In this document: positions 47,212 to 55,928 of the stretch, in pieces
Position numbering within the stretch: position 1 is the stretch's first letter
Layout of the letters: the number at the start of each line of letters is the position of its first letter
NCBI GenBank assembly: GCA_022425325.1
Contig: JAKMFW010000032.1
Coordinates: forward strand, 1-64,000
Direction: 5' to 3'
Origin: Acidimicrobiales bacterium
GTDB lineage: Bacteria > Actinomycetota > Acidimicrobiia > Acidimicrobiales > Aldehydirespiratoraceae
Length of the DNA: 64,000 nt
Notes under the pieces: model-generated
Told to the model about the DNA's origin: nothing
The model's database searches: none
The model's input: only the letters and a program-made list of their open reading frames with translations
Program-made: the position numbers and the translations under genes

Positions 47212-48450
47212 ATGACGTCACGCTCTGATCGCCCGAACGACATCATCGTCTTCGGCGCCACCAGCTTCGTCGGCGAAATCCTCTGCCGGTACCTCGTCAA
47301 GCGCCACGGCGCCGACGGTGATCTCGCCTGGGCCATCGCGGGCCGGAACGAAGCGAAACTTGCCGCAGTCGCAGAGGCCACCGGTGCTGATGTGGCCCGG
47401 ATCGTCGCCGACGCTGGCAACGCTGACGCCATGGCCGAGCTTGCCGAGTCGACCCGTCTCGTCATCTCGACCGTCGGCCCCTACGCGCTCTACGGCTCGG
47501 AGCTCGTCGCGGCGGTGGCCGCCGCCGGTACCGACTATGTCGACCTCACCGGCGAGCCGCAGTGGATGCAGCGCATGATCGACGCCCACTCGGCGACGGC
47601 CGAAGCGAGCGGCGCCCGCATCGTGCACACCTGCGGCTTCGACTCGATCCCCTCCGATCTCGGCGTCTGGTTCACCCAGGGCCAGGCCGCAATCCGCTTC
47701 GACAAACCCTGCACCACCATCGCCATGCGGGTGAAGGCCATGAAGGGTGGAGCGAGCGGCGGCACGATCGCCTCGATGATCAATGTGGTCGACGAAACAA
47801 AGGCCGACCCGGAACTGCGCACAACACTGAGCAACCCCTATGCGCTCGCCCCCGACGGCATGCGTTCGGGGCCCCGCCAGCCCAGCGTGATGCGACCGAC
47901 GAAGGACCTCGTCTCCGGCGAGTGGGTCGGCCCGTTCGTGATGGCCGGCATCAATACCAAGGTGGTGCACCGCAGCCACGCCCTGCTCGACCGGCCGTGG
48001 GGCGCCGGGTTCACCTACGACGAGGCGATGCTTATGGGCGACAGCCCGTTGGGTGCGGCGAAGGCTGCGGCCCTCGTCGGCGGACTAGGAGGACTCATGG
48101 GCCTCGCCGCGCTTGGTCCGGCCCGCGGCCTGCTCAACAAGATGCTGCCCAAACCGGGCGAGGGCCCGAGCCCTGAGCAGCAGGAGTCCGGCTTCTTCGA
48201 CCTTCGCTTCTTCGGCACGACCGCCGGCGGCGGCACGATCACCACCAAGGTCACCGGTGATCGTGATCCCGGCTATGGGTCGACTGCCAAGATGCTTGCC
48301 GAGAGCGCCACGACGCTCCTCGCCACCGACCGGGACCAAACGACCGGGACCCCTGGTGGCTTCTGGACGCCGGCAACGGCGATGGGTGACCGGCTGATCG
48401 AGGCGCTCGTCGAGCATGCCGGGCTGACCTTCGAGGTGCTCGAGAGCTGA
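47212..48450 (+). CDS. Saccharopine dehydrogenase-like / trans-acting enoyl reductase family protein
   Basis: The 412-residue protein has an N-terminal Rossmann fold, DIIVFGATSFVGEILCRYL, and the family segment RLVISTVGPYALYGSELVAA, then DYVDLTGEPQWMQRMID and RIVHTCGFDSIPSDLG. Mycobacterial relatives (Rv2449c, Rv2953) include the trans enoyl reductase of phenolic lipid synthesis. The C-terminal part ends GFWTPATAMGDRLIEAL as in that family. No polyketide synthase is adjacent, so its partner is unknown. Confidence 0.87.
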   Translation: MTSRSDRPNDIIVFGATSFVGEILCRYLVKRHGADGDLAWAIAGRNEAKLAAVAEATGADVARIVADAGNADAMAELAESTRLVISTVGPYALYGSELVAAVAAAGTDYVDLTGEPQWMQRMIDAHSATAEASGARIVHTCGFDSIPSDLGVWFTQGQAAIRFDKPCTTIAMRVKAMKGGASGGTIASMINVVDETKADPELRTTLSNPYALAPDGMRSGPRQPSVMRPTKDLVSGEWVGPFVMAGINTKVVHRSHALLDRPWGAGFTYDEAMLMGDSPLGAAKAAALVGGLGGLMGLAALGPARGLLNKMLPKPGEGPSPEQQESGFFDLRFFGTTAGGGTITTKVTGDRDPGYGSTAKMLAESATTLLATDRDQTTGTPGGFWTPATAMGDRLIEALVEHAGLTFEVLES

Positions 48451-48483
48451 TCACCCCCGATATGGATTCGCTACGGTGCCGCC

Positions 48484-49494
48484 ATGGCCGACACCGATCA
48501 CGCGCCTCTTCGTTGGGGCATCCTCTCGACCGCCAAGATCGCCGCCCAACACCTCGTCCCGGCGATGCATGACCGTGCTGGCCACCGAGCCCACGCCGTC
48601 GGCTCACGTGACCTCACTCGGGCGACCCAATGGGCGCAGGCCAACGACATTGTCACCGCGCACGGCTCGTACGAGGCACTGCTCGCTGATCCTGACGTCG
48701 ACGCGATCTACAACCCACTCCCCAACCACCTCCACGTCGACTGGTCGATCGCCGCCCTCGAGGCCGGCAAGCACGTGCTCTGCGAAAAGCCCCTCGGCCT
48801 CGACGCCGCCGATGCCCAACGCCTCGTCGAGGCGGCGACTGCCCACCCTGATCTCGTTGCGATGGAGGCGTTCATGTACCGCTTCCACCCGCAATGGATC
48901 ACCGCACGCGACCTCGTTGCTACCGGCGCGATCGGCACGGTGAAAACAATCCAGACCTTCTTCGCCTACTTCAACGACGACCCGGGCAACATCCGCAACC
49001 AGGCCGACATCGGCGGAGGTGCACTGATGGACATCGGTTGCTACCCGATCAGTCAGGCCCGAATGGTGCTCGACGCCGAACCGCTCCGGGTCACCGGCTC
49101 GATGGAGCTCGATCCTCGCTTCGGTACCGATCGGCTCACGTCCGCCATGCTCGACTTCGGCGATGGCACGACGGCCATGTTCACCGTCTCGACCCAACTC
49201 GAGCCCTTCCAGCGGGCCTGCATCTTCGGTACAGAGGGCCGGATCGAGATCAAGATCCCGGTCAACAGCCCGAACGATGCACCGACCGAGCTGACCATCA
49301 CGACCTCGACCGGAAGCGAGACCCGCAGCGTTGGACCGGTCGACCAGTACGGGGAGCAGCTCGATGCGTTCGCCTCAGCGGTGCGGGCCGGTACCCCCGC
49401 GCCCGTGCCGCTCAGCGATGGTGTCGCCAACATGCGAGTGGTCGACGCTGTCGTCGAGGCGGCGATCACCGGCACCTGGGTCGGGATCTCCTAG
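48484..49494 (+). CDS. Gfo/Idh/MocA family oxidoreductase
   Basis: The 336-residue NAD(P)-dependent dehydrogenase has an N-terminal nucleotide fold (RWGILSTAKIAAQHLVPAM). The family catalytic Lys is in GKHVLCEKPLGL, and a C-terminal sheet domain starts near MYRFHPQW with the conserved GGGALMDIGCYPI. Members oxidise sugars, inositols or biliverdin-like compounds. It lies 33 bases after the saccharopine-dehydrogenase-like gene. The substrate is not evident. Confidence 0.9.
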   Translation: MADTDHAPLRWGILSTAKIAAQHLVPAMHDRAGHRAHAVGSRDLTRATQWAQANDIVTAHGSYEALLADPDVDAIYNPLPNHLHVDWSIAALEAGKHVLCEKPLGLDAADAQRLVEAATAHPDLVAMEAFMYRFHPQWITARDLVATGAIGTVKTIQTFFAYFNDDPGNIRNQADIGGGALMDIGCYPISQARMVLDAEPLRVTGSMELDPRFGTDRLTSAMLDFGDGTTAMFTVSTQLEPFQRACIFGTEGRIEIKIPVNSPNDAPTELTITTSTGSETRSVGPVDQYGEQLDAFASAVRAGTPAPVPLSDGVANMRVVDAVVEAAITGTWVGIS

Positions 49495-49518
49495 ACGACC
49501 CCGCAGGGCCGCAGCACC

Positions 49519-49556
49519 GGTGGGGAACGAGGAAGAGGTCCGCCTCATCCCCCACC
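49519..49556. terminator. Two-tier hairpin between convergent genes, possible bidirectional terminator
   Basis: GGTGGGG (49519-49525) pairs with CCCCACC (49550-49556), and inside it GAGG (49529-49532) can pair with CCTC (49543-49546). The structure lies 25 bases past the Gfo/Idh stop and 10 bases past the stop of the membrane protein at 49567. No strong T-run follows on either strand. Confidence 0.45.
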
Positions 49557-49566
49557 AGGCAGTCGG

Positions 49567-49920
49567 TCAGTTGACCTGAATGATCTGCGCCACCGCGATG
49601 AGGGTGACCAGAACAAGGTTCGAGAGACGGAACACGATGAACGGCGTTCGCTTGAACGCCTCACCCATCTCCGTGTTCGCCATCGAGTCCGGCATGCCCT
49701 TCATCAGCGCCATGAAGCCCTGCTGAGAATTCTCGAACGTCAGCAAGCCGAAGAGCCCGACGCCGATCGCCGAAACCGTCAACAAGAACGACGAGTCGGA
49801 GAGGTCCCCGAACACGATGATGGCGGTGAGTGCCGAGACGGCAAGCATGTAGGTGTTCTGCGAGGCTCGCAGGTTGCCGGCAGTCTGGTCGCCGAGTTTG
49901 ATCCACGTTTTTTCGTTCAC
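49567..49920 (-). CDS. Small membrane protein of unknown function
   Basis: I do not recognise this 117-residue protein. It has a polar N-terminus (NEKTWIKLGDQTAGNLRASQ) and two or three hydrophobic helices: TYMLAVSALTAIIVFG, SFLLTVSAIGVGLFGLL and LSNLVLVTLIAVAQIIQV. Its codon use matches neighbouring genes. The start ATG at 49920 follows a GGAG-type sequence about 7 bases upstream on the minus strand. It stands alone between the hairpin at 49519 and the tRNA terminator. Confidence 0.7.
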   Translation of the reverse strand: MNEKTWIKLGDQTAGNLRASQNTYMLAVSALTAIIVFGDLSDSSFLLTVSAIGVGLFGLLTFENSQQGFMALMKGMPDSMANTEMGEAFKRTPFIVFRLSNLVLVTLIAVAQIIQVN

Positions 49921-50030
49921 TCAGGAACTCCAATCTCTTTGGGATGAATCAATTGTCGACCAAAACCTCCGAGCGGCTTGGGATACGCCTCAACGGGCGT
50001 ATCGCCGACACCGTCACCCGGCGCCAAAAC

Positions 50031-50070
50031 GCACACGTCCCGGATTCTGCTGAATCCGGGACGTTCGTGC
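50031..50070 (-). terminator. Intrinsic terminator of the initiator tRNA
   Basis: ACGTCCCGGATT (50035-50046) and its exact complement AATCCGGGACGT (50053-50064) form a 12-bp stem with a 6-base loop, extended by GCAC/GTGC (50031-50034, 50067-50070) across a 2-base bulge. It begins 32 bases beyond the tRNA 3' end. On the minus strand it is followed by GTTTTGG, the same tail as after the sodN hairpin. The rest of the 181-base gap shows no gene. Confidence 0.85.
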
Positions 50071-50101
50071 GATTGAAGCCTGCACCTTGGTGCATCCTCG
50101 G

Positions 50102-50178
<77 letters not shown>

Positions 50179-50272
50179 GCGCCACCCTAGCGATGCGCCA
50201 TGCGTTCCCCAACCGGGTGCTGAGGTGCGGGTTCGGTTCGAACAACGCCACGATCGCGGCCAAGATGTCGTC

Positions 50273-51304
50273 ATGAAGATCAGCACCACCATCGGTTTCG
50301 ACGGCGACCCGCAGCGCCTCGTGCAACAAGCCAAGGACTTCGAGTCGGCCGGCGTCGACCTCCTCTGGGGCGCGGAGATCTACGGCTACGACCTCGTGTC
50401 GACGCTTGCGTACATCGCCGCCAACACCGAGCAGGTTGAGCTGATGACCGGCATCATCCCGCTGTATTCCCGAAGCCCGGCTCTCATCGCACAAACCGCG
50501 GCCACCCTCGACGCCCTGTCCGACGGCCGGTTCGTGCTCGGCCTGGGCACGTCAGGGCCGCAGGTGATCGAGGGCTGGCACGGCGTCCCGTTCGAGAAGC
50601 CGATGGCTCGCACCCGCGACACGATCGACATCTGCCGCAAGGTCTGGAGCGGCGACAAGGTCACCCACGATGGCAAGGCGTACTCGCTGCCCTACGACGG
50701 CGGCACCGGACTCGGCAAGCCCCTCAAGTTCATGAACCGGCCGCCCGTCCGAGACATCCCGATCTCGATCGCATCGATCGGCCCGAAAAACGTCGAACTG
50801 ACCGCCGAAGTCGCCGACATCTGGCAGACGATCCACTTCGTGCCCGACCGCTTCGAGCAGGTGTGGGGCGAAGCGCTCAAGACGGGCCTCGCCAAGCGCG
50901 ATCCGGAAAAGAAGCCGCTCGAGATCATCGCCGGACAGTTCGTTGCGATCGGCAAGGGCGACCACATCCAAGAAGCCCGCGACGCAGCCCGCGGCCTGAT
51001 CGGCTTCTACGTGGGCGGCATGGGCGCCAAAACGAAGAACTTCTACAACGACCTCTTCAAGCGGTACGGCTGGGAAGAAGAAGCCGAGGAGATCCAGGAT
51101 CTGTTCCTGTCCGGGAAGCGGATGGAGGCGTTCGCAGCGGTGCCCGAGGAGTACATCGACTTGTCGGCGTTGATCGGCGACGAAGGGTTCGTGCGCGAAC
51201 GCATCCAGGTGTTCAAGGAGGTGGGTGTGACCCATCTCAACGTGAGCCCGATCGGCCCGGATCCGCTCAAGCAGATCGAGATGATCAAGGCGTGGAGCGA
51301 ATAG
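50273..51304 (+). CDS. LLM class F420-dependent oxidoreductase
   Basis: The 343-residue luciferase-like protein has LVQQAKDFESAGVDLLWGAE, VSTLAYIAANTEQVELMTGI and LDALSDGRFVLGLGTSGPQV, followed by IPISIASIGPKNVELTAEVA; these are typical of the F420-dependent subgroup. ATG 50273 is used because codons further upstream fall within the antisense tRNA region. A GATGTCG stretch precedes it without a strong ribosome site. The thioesterase-like gene follows 34 bases after the stop. The substrate is unknown. Confidence 0.88.
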   Translation: MKISTTIGFDGDPQRLVQQAKDFESAGVDLLWGAEIYGYDLVSTLAYIAANTEQVELMTGIIPLYSRSPALIAQTAATLDALSDGRFVLGLGTSGPQVIEGWHGVPFEKPMARTRDTIDICRKVWSGDKVTHDGKAYSLPYDGGTGLGKPLKFMNRPPVRDIPISIASIGPKNVELTAEVADIWQTIHFVPDRFEQVWGEALKTGLAKRDPEKKPLEIIAGQFVAIGKGDHIQEARDAARGLIGFYVGGMGAKTKNFYNDLFKRYGWEEEAEEIQDLFLSGKRMEAFAAVPEEYIDLSALIGDEGFVRERIQVFKEVGVTHLNVSPIGPDPLKQIEMIKAWSE

Positions 51305-51338
51305 CGGGATGCCCCGGCACGAAGGGGGCGGTCAACCA

Positions 51339-51761
51339 GTGAGCGACTTCTCTCTCACCCCCGAGACGCTCAACGACTCGATGTCCACACTCTTCACGAG
51401 TTCGGTCTTCCGGTGCCTCGAGGTCTCACCCACCCACGTTCTGGCCGAGCAGAAGATCGACCAGAACGGCCTTCGCCCCGGGGGCTTCGTACCGGGACCG
51501 GTGCAGTTCAGCCTTGCCGATCTCGTCCTCTGGTATCTCACCTCCGCCGCGATCAACCGTGTCGAGCCGATGGCACTCACCTCCGACCTCTCGATCCGGT
51601 TCCTGCGCCCGGGACAGGGCGAGATGCTCTACGCCCGAGCCGACCTCGACAAGGCGGGTCGACTCATGATCGTCGGGACGGTGAAGATCTGGGTCGACGA
51701 CCGAGAGGACAAGCCGATCTCCGTCGCCCAGGGCACCTACGTGCTGCCGCAGCCCGCCTAG
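51339..51761 (+). CDS. PaaI family thioesterase
   Basis: The 140-residue hot-dog-fold protein has RPGGFVPGPVQFSLADLVLW and ALTSDLSIRFLRPGQGEMLYARA, the PaaI/YdiI-type pattern, with an Asp in the central helix in place of Glu or Asp nucleophile. It would cleave small acyl- or aryl-CoA thioesters. The GTG at 51339 has GGGGG about 9 bases upstream; ATG 51309 is the alternative. It overlaps the convergent RidA-like gene by 4 nt at the stops. Confidence 0.83.
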   Translation: MSDFSLTPETLNDSMSTLFTSSVFRCLEVSPTHVLAEQKIDQNGLRPGGFVPGPVQFSLADLVLWYLTSAAINRVEPMALTSDLSIRFLRPGQGEMLYARADLDKAGRLMIVGTVKIWVDDREDKPISVAQGTYVLPQPA

Positions 51762-52138
51762 GGGCGCCGAGCAACGATCCGCACCTCGGCACGGGCATCC
51801 GGCAACGCCAGCCCGGTCGTACCGACTGCTGTCCACGCCGGCCACGGCTCGATGACATAGCGGTCACGAACCTGCTGGAAGATCGACAGCTCAGTCATGT
51901 CGGTGTGCCAGCTGGTCATCTCGATCACGTCGCTCCAGGCCAGGTGCGCCTCGGTCAGCACCAACGTGATCGAGTCGAACAGCTGGGTGAACTGTTCCTC
52001 GGCATCCGCAGCGCACCGGCCATCAGGGCCCATGCCGGTGACGCCGCTCAGAAACGCAATGCCGTCGTGGACGACCGCAGGCGCGAAGTGCCATGCGTCG
52101 AAAAATGGCCGCTGGGATTCGGGGACAATGTGCTCCAT
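51758..52138 (-). CDS. RidA family protein
   Basis: The 126-residue protein has the YjgF/RidA pattern: FDAWHFAPAVVHDGIAFLSG, EQFTQLFDSITLVLTEAHL and the C-terminal WPAWTAVGTTGLALPDARAEV with the Arg-free variant of the substrate site. RidA proteins hydrolyse reactive enamines or imines or act as related deaminases. ATG 52138 shares a base with the upstream rhodanese stop (TGATG), so the pair is probably translated together. Confidence 0.82.
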   Translation of the reverse strand: MEHIVPESQRPFFDAWHFAPAVVHDGIAFLSGVTGMGPDGRCAADAEEQFTQLFDSITLVLTEAHLAWSDVIEMTSWHTDMTELSIFQQVRDRYVIEPWPAWTAVGTTGLALPDARAEVRIVARRP

Positions 52139-53001
52139 CACCCGAGCGTAGATCGCTGGCTGTTCGGTTTCGGGGGCGTGGTTTCGGCCGGGAGCGTGTC
52201 GTCGGCTCCCCACTGCGACCACGACCCGACGTACAGCCTTGCGTCGGGGAGGCCCGCCTTGCGGCGAGCGAGCAGATCGGCGCATGCGGTGACACCAGAG
52301 CCGCAGTACACCACCACATTGTCGCCGTTGGCCCCGAGCGCGCCGTAGTGCTCAGCGAGCTCGGCCTCGGAGCGGAAGTGGCCGTCGGCGACGTTGGCAC
52401 CCGCCGGCGCGTTCCGAGCACCCGGCACGTGCCCCGGCCTCGGATCGACCGCACTCCCCTTGGCGAAGCGATCGGGCGCGCGAGCATCGAGGATCGTCAG
52501 CGCACCATCGAGCGACTCGGCGAGCGCCTGCTTGGTGATGATGCAATCGGCTGGCCACTCAACCGGTGAGAACAACGCCGGCGCCGGGTTGGTTGGCCCG
52601 TCGGCCGTTGGCCCCTCCCAGGCGGCGAACCCGCCGTCAAGCACCGCAGCGGAACGCCCGAGCGCATCGAGCATCCACCACAATCGCGAGGCGATCATGC
52701 CCCCCGCATCGTCATAGGCGACGACTTTGGTGTTGTCACTGATGCCGAGGCGCCCCATCGCGTCGGCGAATGACGCAGCGGTGGGAAGCGGGTGTCGGCC
52801 GGCTTCGGTCGAGGCGGGTGAGGAGAGGTCGACGTCGAGATCGGCGAACACCGCCGAGGCGATGTGCCCACGCTCGAAATCGGCACGCCTCGGCCCGGCA
52901 TCGAGCGACCAGCGCACATCGACGACCACGAGGTCGGCATCGTCGAGGTGAGCCGTGAGCCACTCGACCGAAACGATCGGCCCGTTTTCCTCGGTGCTCA
53001 C
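52138..53001 (-). CDS. Sulfurtransferase with two rhodanese domains (thiosulfate/3-mercaptopyruvate type)
   Basis: The 287-residue protein has an inactive N-terminal and an active C-terminal rhodanese domain. The first contains LVVVDVRWSLD and RGHIASAVFADLDVDLSS. The second ends with VVYCGSGVTACADLLA; CGSGVTA is the 3-mercaptopyruvate-type active loop. It moves sulfur from a donor to thiol or cyanide acceptors. GTG 53001 begins 8 bases after the TauD stop, whereas the upstream ATG at 53040 would overlap it, so GTG is preferred. It may process sulfur released by the neighbouring dioxygenases. Confidence 0.88.
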   Translation of the reverse strand: MSTEENGPIVSVEWLTAHLDDADLVVVDVRWSLDAGPRRADFERGHIASAVFADLDVDLSSPASTEAGRHPLPTAASFADAMGRLGISDNTKVVAYDDAGGMIASRLWWMLDALGRSAAVLDGGFAAWEGPTADGPTNPAPALFSPVEWPADCIITKQALAESLDGALTILDARAPDRFAKGSAVDPRPGHVPGARNAPAGANVADGHFRSEAELAEHYGALGANGDNVVVYCGSGVTACADLLARRKAGLPDARLYVGSWSQWGADDTLPAETTPPKPNSQRSTLG

Positions 53002-53008
53002 GGCGCGC

Positions 53009-53827
53009 TCAGAACGGACGATCGCCGACGACGGTGACACGCTCCATGCGACGATGCATCGGTAAGAAGTCGTTGGTGGCGGCGTGCTGCGCCGACCGGT
53101 TGTCCCACATCACGAACGTGTCGGGCTGCCAACGAACCCGACACTGCACCGACGGACTCATGATCTGGCGTTCGAGATGGCGCAGGATCTCCTTTGACTC
53201 CTCTGGCTCAACATCAAGGATGTGCGAGGTGAACCCGATGTTGGTGTAGATCCCCCGCTCGCCCGTCTCAGGATGGGTGCGAATCACGGGATGGTGCTGC
53301 GCAGGGTACGTCTCCCGCATGGCCTCACGCTCGGCCGGCGCAACGCGGTCAGAAAACACCCGCATGTAGTCGTGCACCGCGACGAGATCGTCGACCCGCT
53401 CCTTCCACTCATCGGACAAACGCTGATAGGCCGCGCAGGCGTTGGCGAAGCACGTGTCGCCGCCATAGGGCGGGACGATCACCCCACGAAGGATCGACCC
53501 CATGGAAGGTTCAGCCCGCCAGGTCACGTCGCTGTGCCATCCCGCTGCCACAAAAGTCCTGCCCGTGTCGCCACCGGCCTCCAACACCACGATCTCGGGG
53601 TGCCCGTCGTCGTTCTCGGTGAACGGATGCACCTCGAGGTCGCCGAACAGTCGACCGAAGGCGATGTGCTGCTCCTGGGAGATGTGCTGATCACGCAGCA
53701 CCAGCACCTTGTGGTCGAGCCACGCCTTGCGGAGTTCCTCAGCCGTGTCGGTCGAGATGTCGGCCAGATCGACACCGGTGATCTCGGCGCCGATCGAGGC
53801 GGTGAGCGGATGGATGCCGATGGCCAT
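53009..53827 (-). CDS. TauD/TfdA family Fe(II)/2-oxoglutarate dioxygenase (copy A)
   Basis: The 272-residue dioxygenase has HSD in AAGWHSDVTWRAEPSM, the distal His and Arg in DNRSAQHAATNDF and HRRMERVTV, and GGDTCFANACAAYQRLS of the family core. TauD-type enzymes release sulfite or sulfate from sulfonates or sulfate esters, or cleave aryloxy acids. The second copy, next door at 53837, is closely similar over its whole length. A start ATG with an AGGAGGACACC sequence ahead of it is well placed. Confidence 0.9.
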   Translation of the reverse strand: MAIGIHPLTASIGAEITGVDLADISTDTAEELRKAWLDHKVLVLRDQHISQEQHIAFGRLFGDLEVHPFTENDDGHPEIVVLEAGGDTGRTFVAAGWHSDVTWRAEPSMGSILRGVIVPPYGGDTCFANACAAYQRLSDEWKERVDDLVAVHDYMRVFSDRVAPAEREAMRETYPAQHHPVIRTHPETGERGIYTNIGFTSHILDVEPEESKEILRHLERQIMSPSVQCRVRWQPDTFVMWDNRSAQHAATNDFLPMHRRMERVTVVGDRPF

Positions 53828-53836
53828 GGTGTCCTC

Positions 53837-54649
53837 CTAGAACGGGGCGTCGCCGACGACGGTGACGCGCTCGACGTGGCGGGTCTCGGGCCAGAAGTCG
53901 TCGGTCGCGAAATGCTGGACGGCCCGGTTGTCCCACATCACGAACGTGTCGACGCCCCAACGGATACGGCACTGCACCGACGGGTTCATGATCTGGCGCT
54001 CGAGATGACCGACGATCTCCGCTGACTCCTCGGGTGTGCAACCTTCAATCTCACGGACGAACGATCGGTTGGTGTAGATCGTGCGCTGACCGGTCTCAGG
54101 GTGGGTGCGGATGACGGGATGCCGAGCCGGCGGATAGAGCGCCTGCTTCTCCGCCCGCTCCTCGTCGGAGAGACGCTGCCCGAAGGTCATCGAGAAGTCG
54201 TGAATGGCGAACAGCGGGTCGACCCGATCCTTCCACTCCGGGCTGAGGCGCTGGTACGCGGCGCCGGTGTCAGCGAAGCAGGTGTCACCGCCCGCTGGCG
54301 GGACCACGACACCTCGCAGGATCGAGCCCATCGAGGGCTCGGCCCGCCAGGTGACATCGCTGTGCCAGTTGTTTGCCGCGTACTGGTACTCGGCGGTGGA
54401 CTTGATCTTGACGACCTCGGGATAGCCCTTCTTGCCGACGGCGAACGGATGAACCTCTAGATCACCGAACCGGCGACCGAACGCGATGTGTTCCTTGACC
54501 GAGATGTGCTGGTCGCGCAGGACCAGCACCTTGTGATCGAGCCACGCCTTGCGCAGTTGCTCGAGGGTCTCCCCCGAGACATCGGCCATATCGATGCCGG
54601 AGATCTCGGCGCCCAGTGTTGCGGTGATCGGTCGGACCTCGATCGCCAT
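53837..54649 (-). CDS. TauD/TfdA family Fe(II)/2-oxoglutarate dioxygenase (copy B)
   Basis: The 270-residue paralogue of the gene at 53009 shares long identical stretches such as LRKAWLDHKVLVLRDQHIS, SDVTWRAEPSMGSILRGV and HPVIRTHPETG. Metal ligands are His and Asp in NNWHSDVTW and the later His in DNRAVQHFATDDF. The two differ most around the segment after HPF (residues about 70-90), which lines the substrate pocket in this family, so the copies may use different substrates. It is first in the minus-strand set that ends in rhodanese and RidA. Confidence 0.9.
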   Translation of the reverse strand: MAIEVRPITATLGAEISGIDMADVSGETLEQLRKAWLDHKVLVLRDQHISVKEHIAFGRRFGDLEVHPFAVGKKGYPEVVKIKSTAEYQYAANNWHSDVTWRAEPSMGSILRGVVVPPAGGDTCFADTGAAYQRLSPEWKDRVDPLFAIHDFSMTFGQRLSDEERAEKQALYPPARHPVIRTHPETGQRTIYTNRSFVREIEGCTPEESAEIVGHLERQIMNPSVQCRIRWGVDTFVMWDNRAVQHFATDDFWPETRHVERVTVVGDAPF

Positions 54650-54701
54650 GGCTTCCCCCGTTCGCTAAGCGTCGATCGCTCCAGAGTGGCACGATCAGGG
54701 G

Positions 54702-55217
54702 GTGGACGCACCTTCTCTGCGCACCAAGCGCCTCGTGCTTTTGCCACTCGGCAGCGCCGACCTCGACGAGGCCGCCGCACTCTTCGCCGACCCCCGCGTG
54801 ATGGTCCACGTCGACGGCGGGACGCGAGATCGCGCCACCACCTCGCGTCTGCTCCAGGCCAACGAACGCTGCTGGAAGAACGAAGGCTGGGGCCTCTGGG
54901 CGATCCGAGATGCCACGTCCGGAGCGTTCATCGGCCAGGGCGGGCTTCAGCGCATCACCGAACTCCAGGACGCCGACGTCGAGTTCAGCGCGATCATCGG
55001 GTGGCGAAACTGGCGGAAGGGCATCGCCACCGAGGCAGGCAAGGCCATCGTGTACGACGCCTGGGAACGCTTTACGGGCAGCCAGATCCACGCCCTCGTG
55101 CATCCCGACAGCGCTGCAGGCGGCCCGTTCCTGCGTCGGATCGGCTTTCGGCGCAACGACGATCAACTCGTCCGAGGCGAGATGCTCAAGGTCTGGCACA
55201 CCCAGCGTCTGGGCTAG
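54702..55217 (+). CDS. GNAT family N-acetyltransferase (RimJ/RimL type)
   Basis: The 171-residue protein has the acetyltransferase_3 pattern: SLRTKRLVLLPLGSADLDEA, WAIRDATSGAFIGQGGLQRI, the acetyl-CoA segment FSAIIGWRNWRKGIATEAGK and VHPDSAAGGPFLRRIGF. It starts with GTG at 54702, near the divergent TauD gene. The acceptor (protein N-terminus, amino acid or small amine) is unknown. It converges on the lipoprotein gene with 13 bases between stops. Confidence 0.87.
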   Translation: MDAPSLRTKRLVLLPLGSADLDEAAALFADPRVMVHVDGGTRDRATTSRLLQANERCWKNEGWGLWAIRDATSGAFIGQGGLQRITELQDADVEFSAIIGWRNWRKGIATEAGKAIVYDAWERFTGSQIHALVHPDSAAGGPFLRRIGFRRNDDQLVRGEMLKVWHTQRLG

Positions 55218-55230
55218 CACCGACGCTTGA

Positions 55231-55842
55231 TCAGCTCCAGCTCTCCGAGTCGGCGGGATCGCCGAATAGTTCGATCGAGTTGAACGCCGGATCCGGCTCG
55301 ACCGACGCACCGGCCGGCCAGATGCCCGCTTCGGCGGCGACGTCGGCACGAACGCCACCCGAACCCCACTGCACAAAGCCGAAGATCGTGTCGGGGTTGG
55401 TGACGTCACTTCCCGAGTGCAGTGCCGCCTCGCCACCGTCGACGGCAAGACCGCCGAGCACGGAGGCCATGACCAGGATCGATGTCCCTGCGGGGATCGT
55501 GCCGGCGGCAATCGGGGCGATATCGACGCAGGTCGCCGATTGACAAAGCTGAACACCGCCGACGTCGGCATCGGTATCTCCGACATTGGCGATCTCGACA
55601 TAGCCATCATCGCCGAATTCGACGAACACCATCTGCAGGTCGGGAAGTTCCACCGCCTCGGGCGGGATCGTGTCGGTGGTCGGTGGCACCGTCTCCTCGG
55701 GCTCGGTATCGGACGAGCTGTCTGACGTGTCGCCGGACCCGCCGGGAGCCCGGTCAACGTCAGCCGAGTCGTCACTGCCCCCGCACGCAGCGGCGAGCAG
55801 GGCGAGCGACATGAGCAGAGCGAGCAAGGAGCGGGGCATCAC
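55231..55842 (-). CDS. Putative secreted lipoprotein, lamin-tail-like
   Basis: The 203-residue protein has a signal peptide ending in a lipobox, SLALLAAACGGS, with Cys about residue 20. A low-complexity linker of Ser, Asp, Glu, Thr and Pro follows (residues 21-65). The remaining domain, VFVEFGDDGYVEIANVGDTD and GTSILVMASVLGG, resembles a lamin-tail/LTD immunoglobulin-like fold, with two Cys (QLCQSATC) that could form a disulfide. It should be anchored at the outer face of the membrane. Its binding partner is unknown. Confidence 0.75.
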   Translation of the reverse strand: MMPRSLLALLMSLALLAAACGGSDDSADVDRAPGGSGDTSDSSSDTEPEETVPPTTDTIPPEAVELPDLQMVFVEFGDDGYVEIANVGDTDADVGGVQLCQSATCVDIAPIAAGTIPAGTSILVMASVLGGLAVDGGEAALHSGSDVTNPDTIFGFVQWGSGGVRADVAAEAGIWPAGASVEPDPAFNSIELFGDPADSESWS

Positions 55843-55928
55843 GAGTCCTTCACGGGGCAGGTCACGGGGTGACGCAACGGTAGTGGTCCCAGTCGGGCCA
55901 GAACGCGCACCCGCAGCGAACCGCTGCC

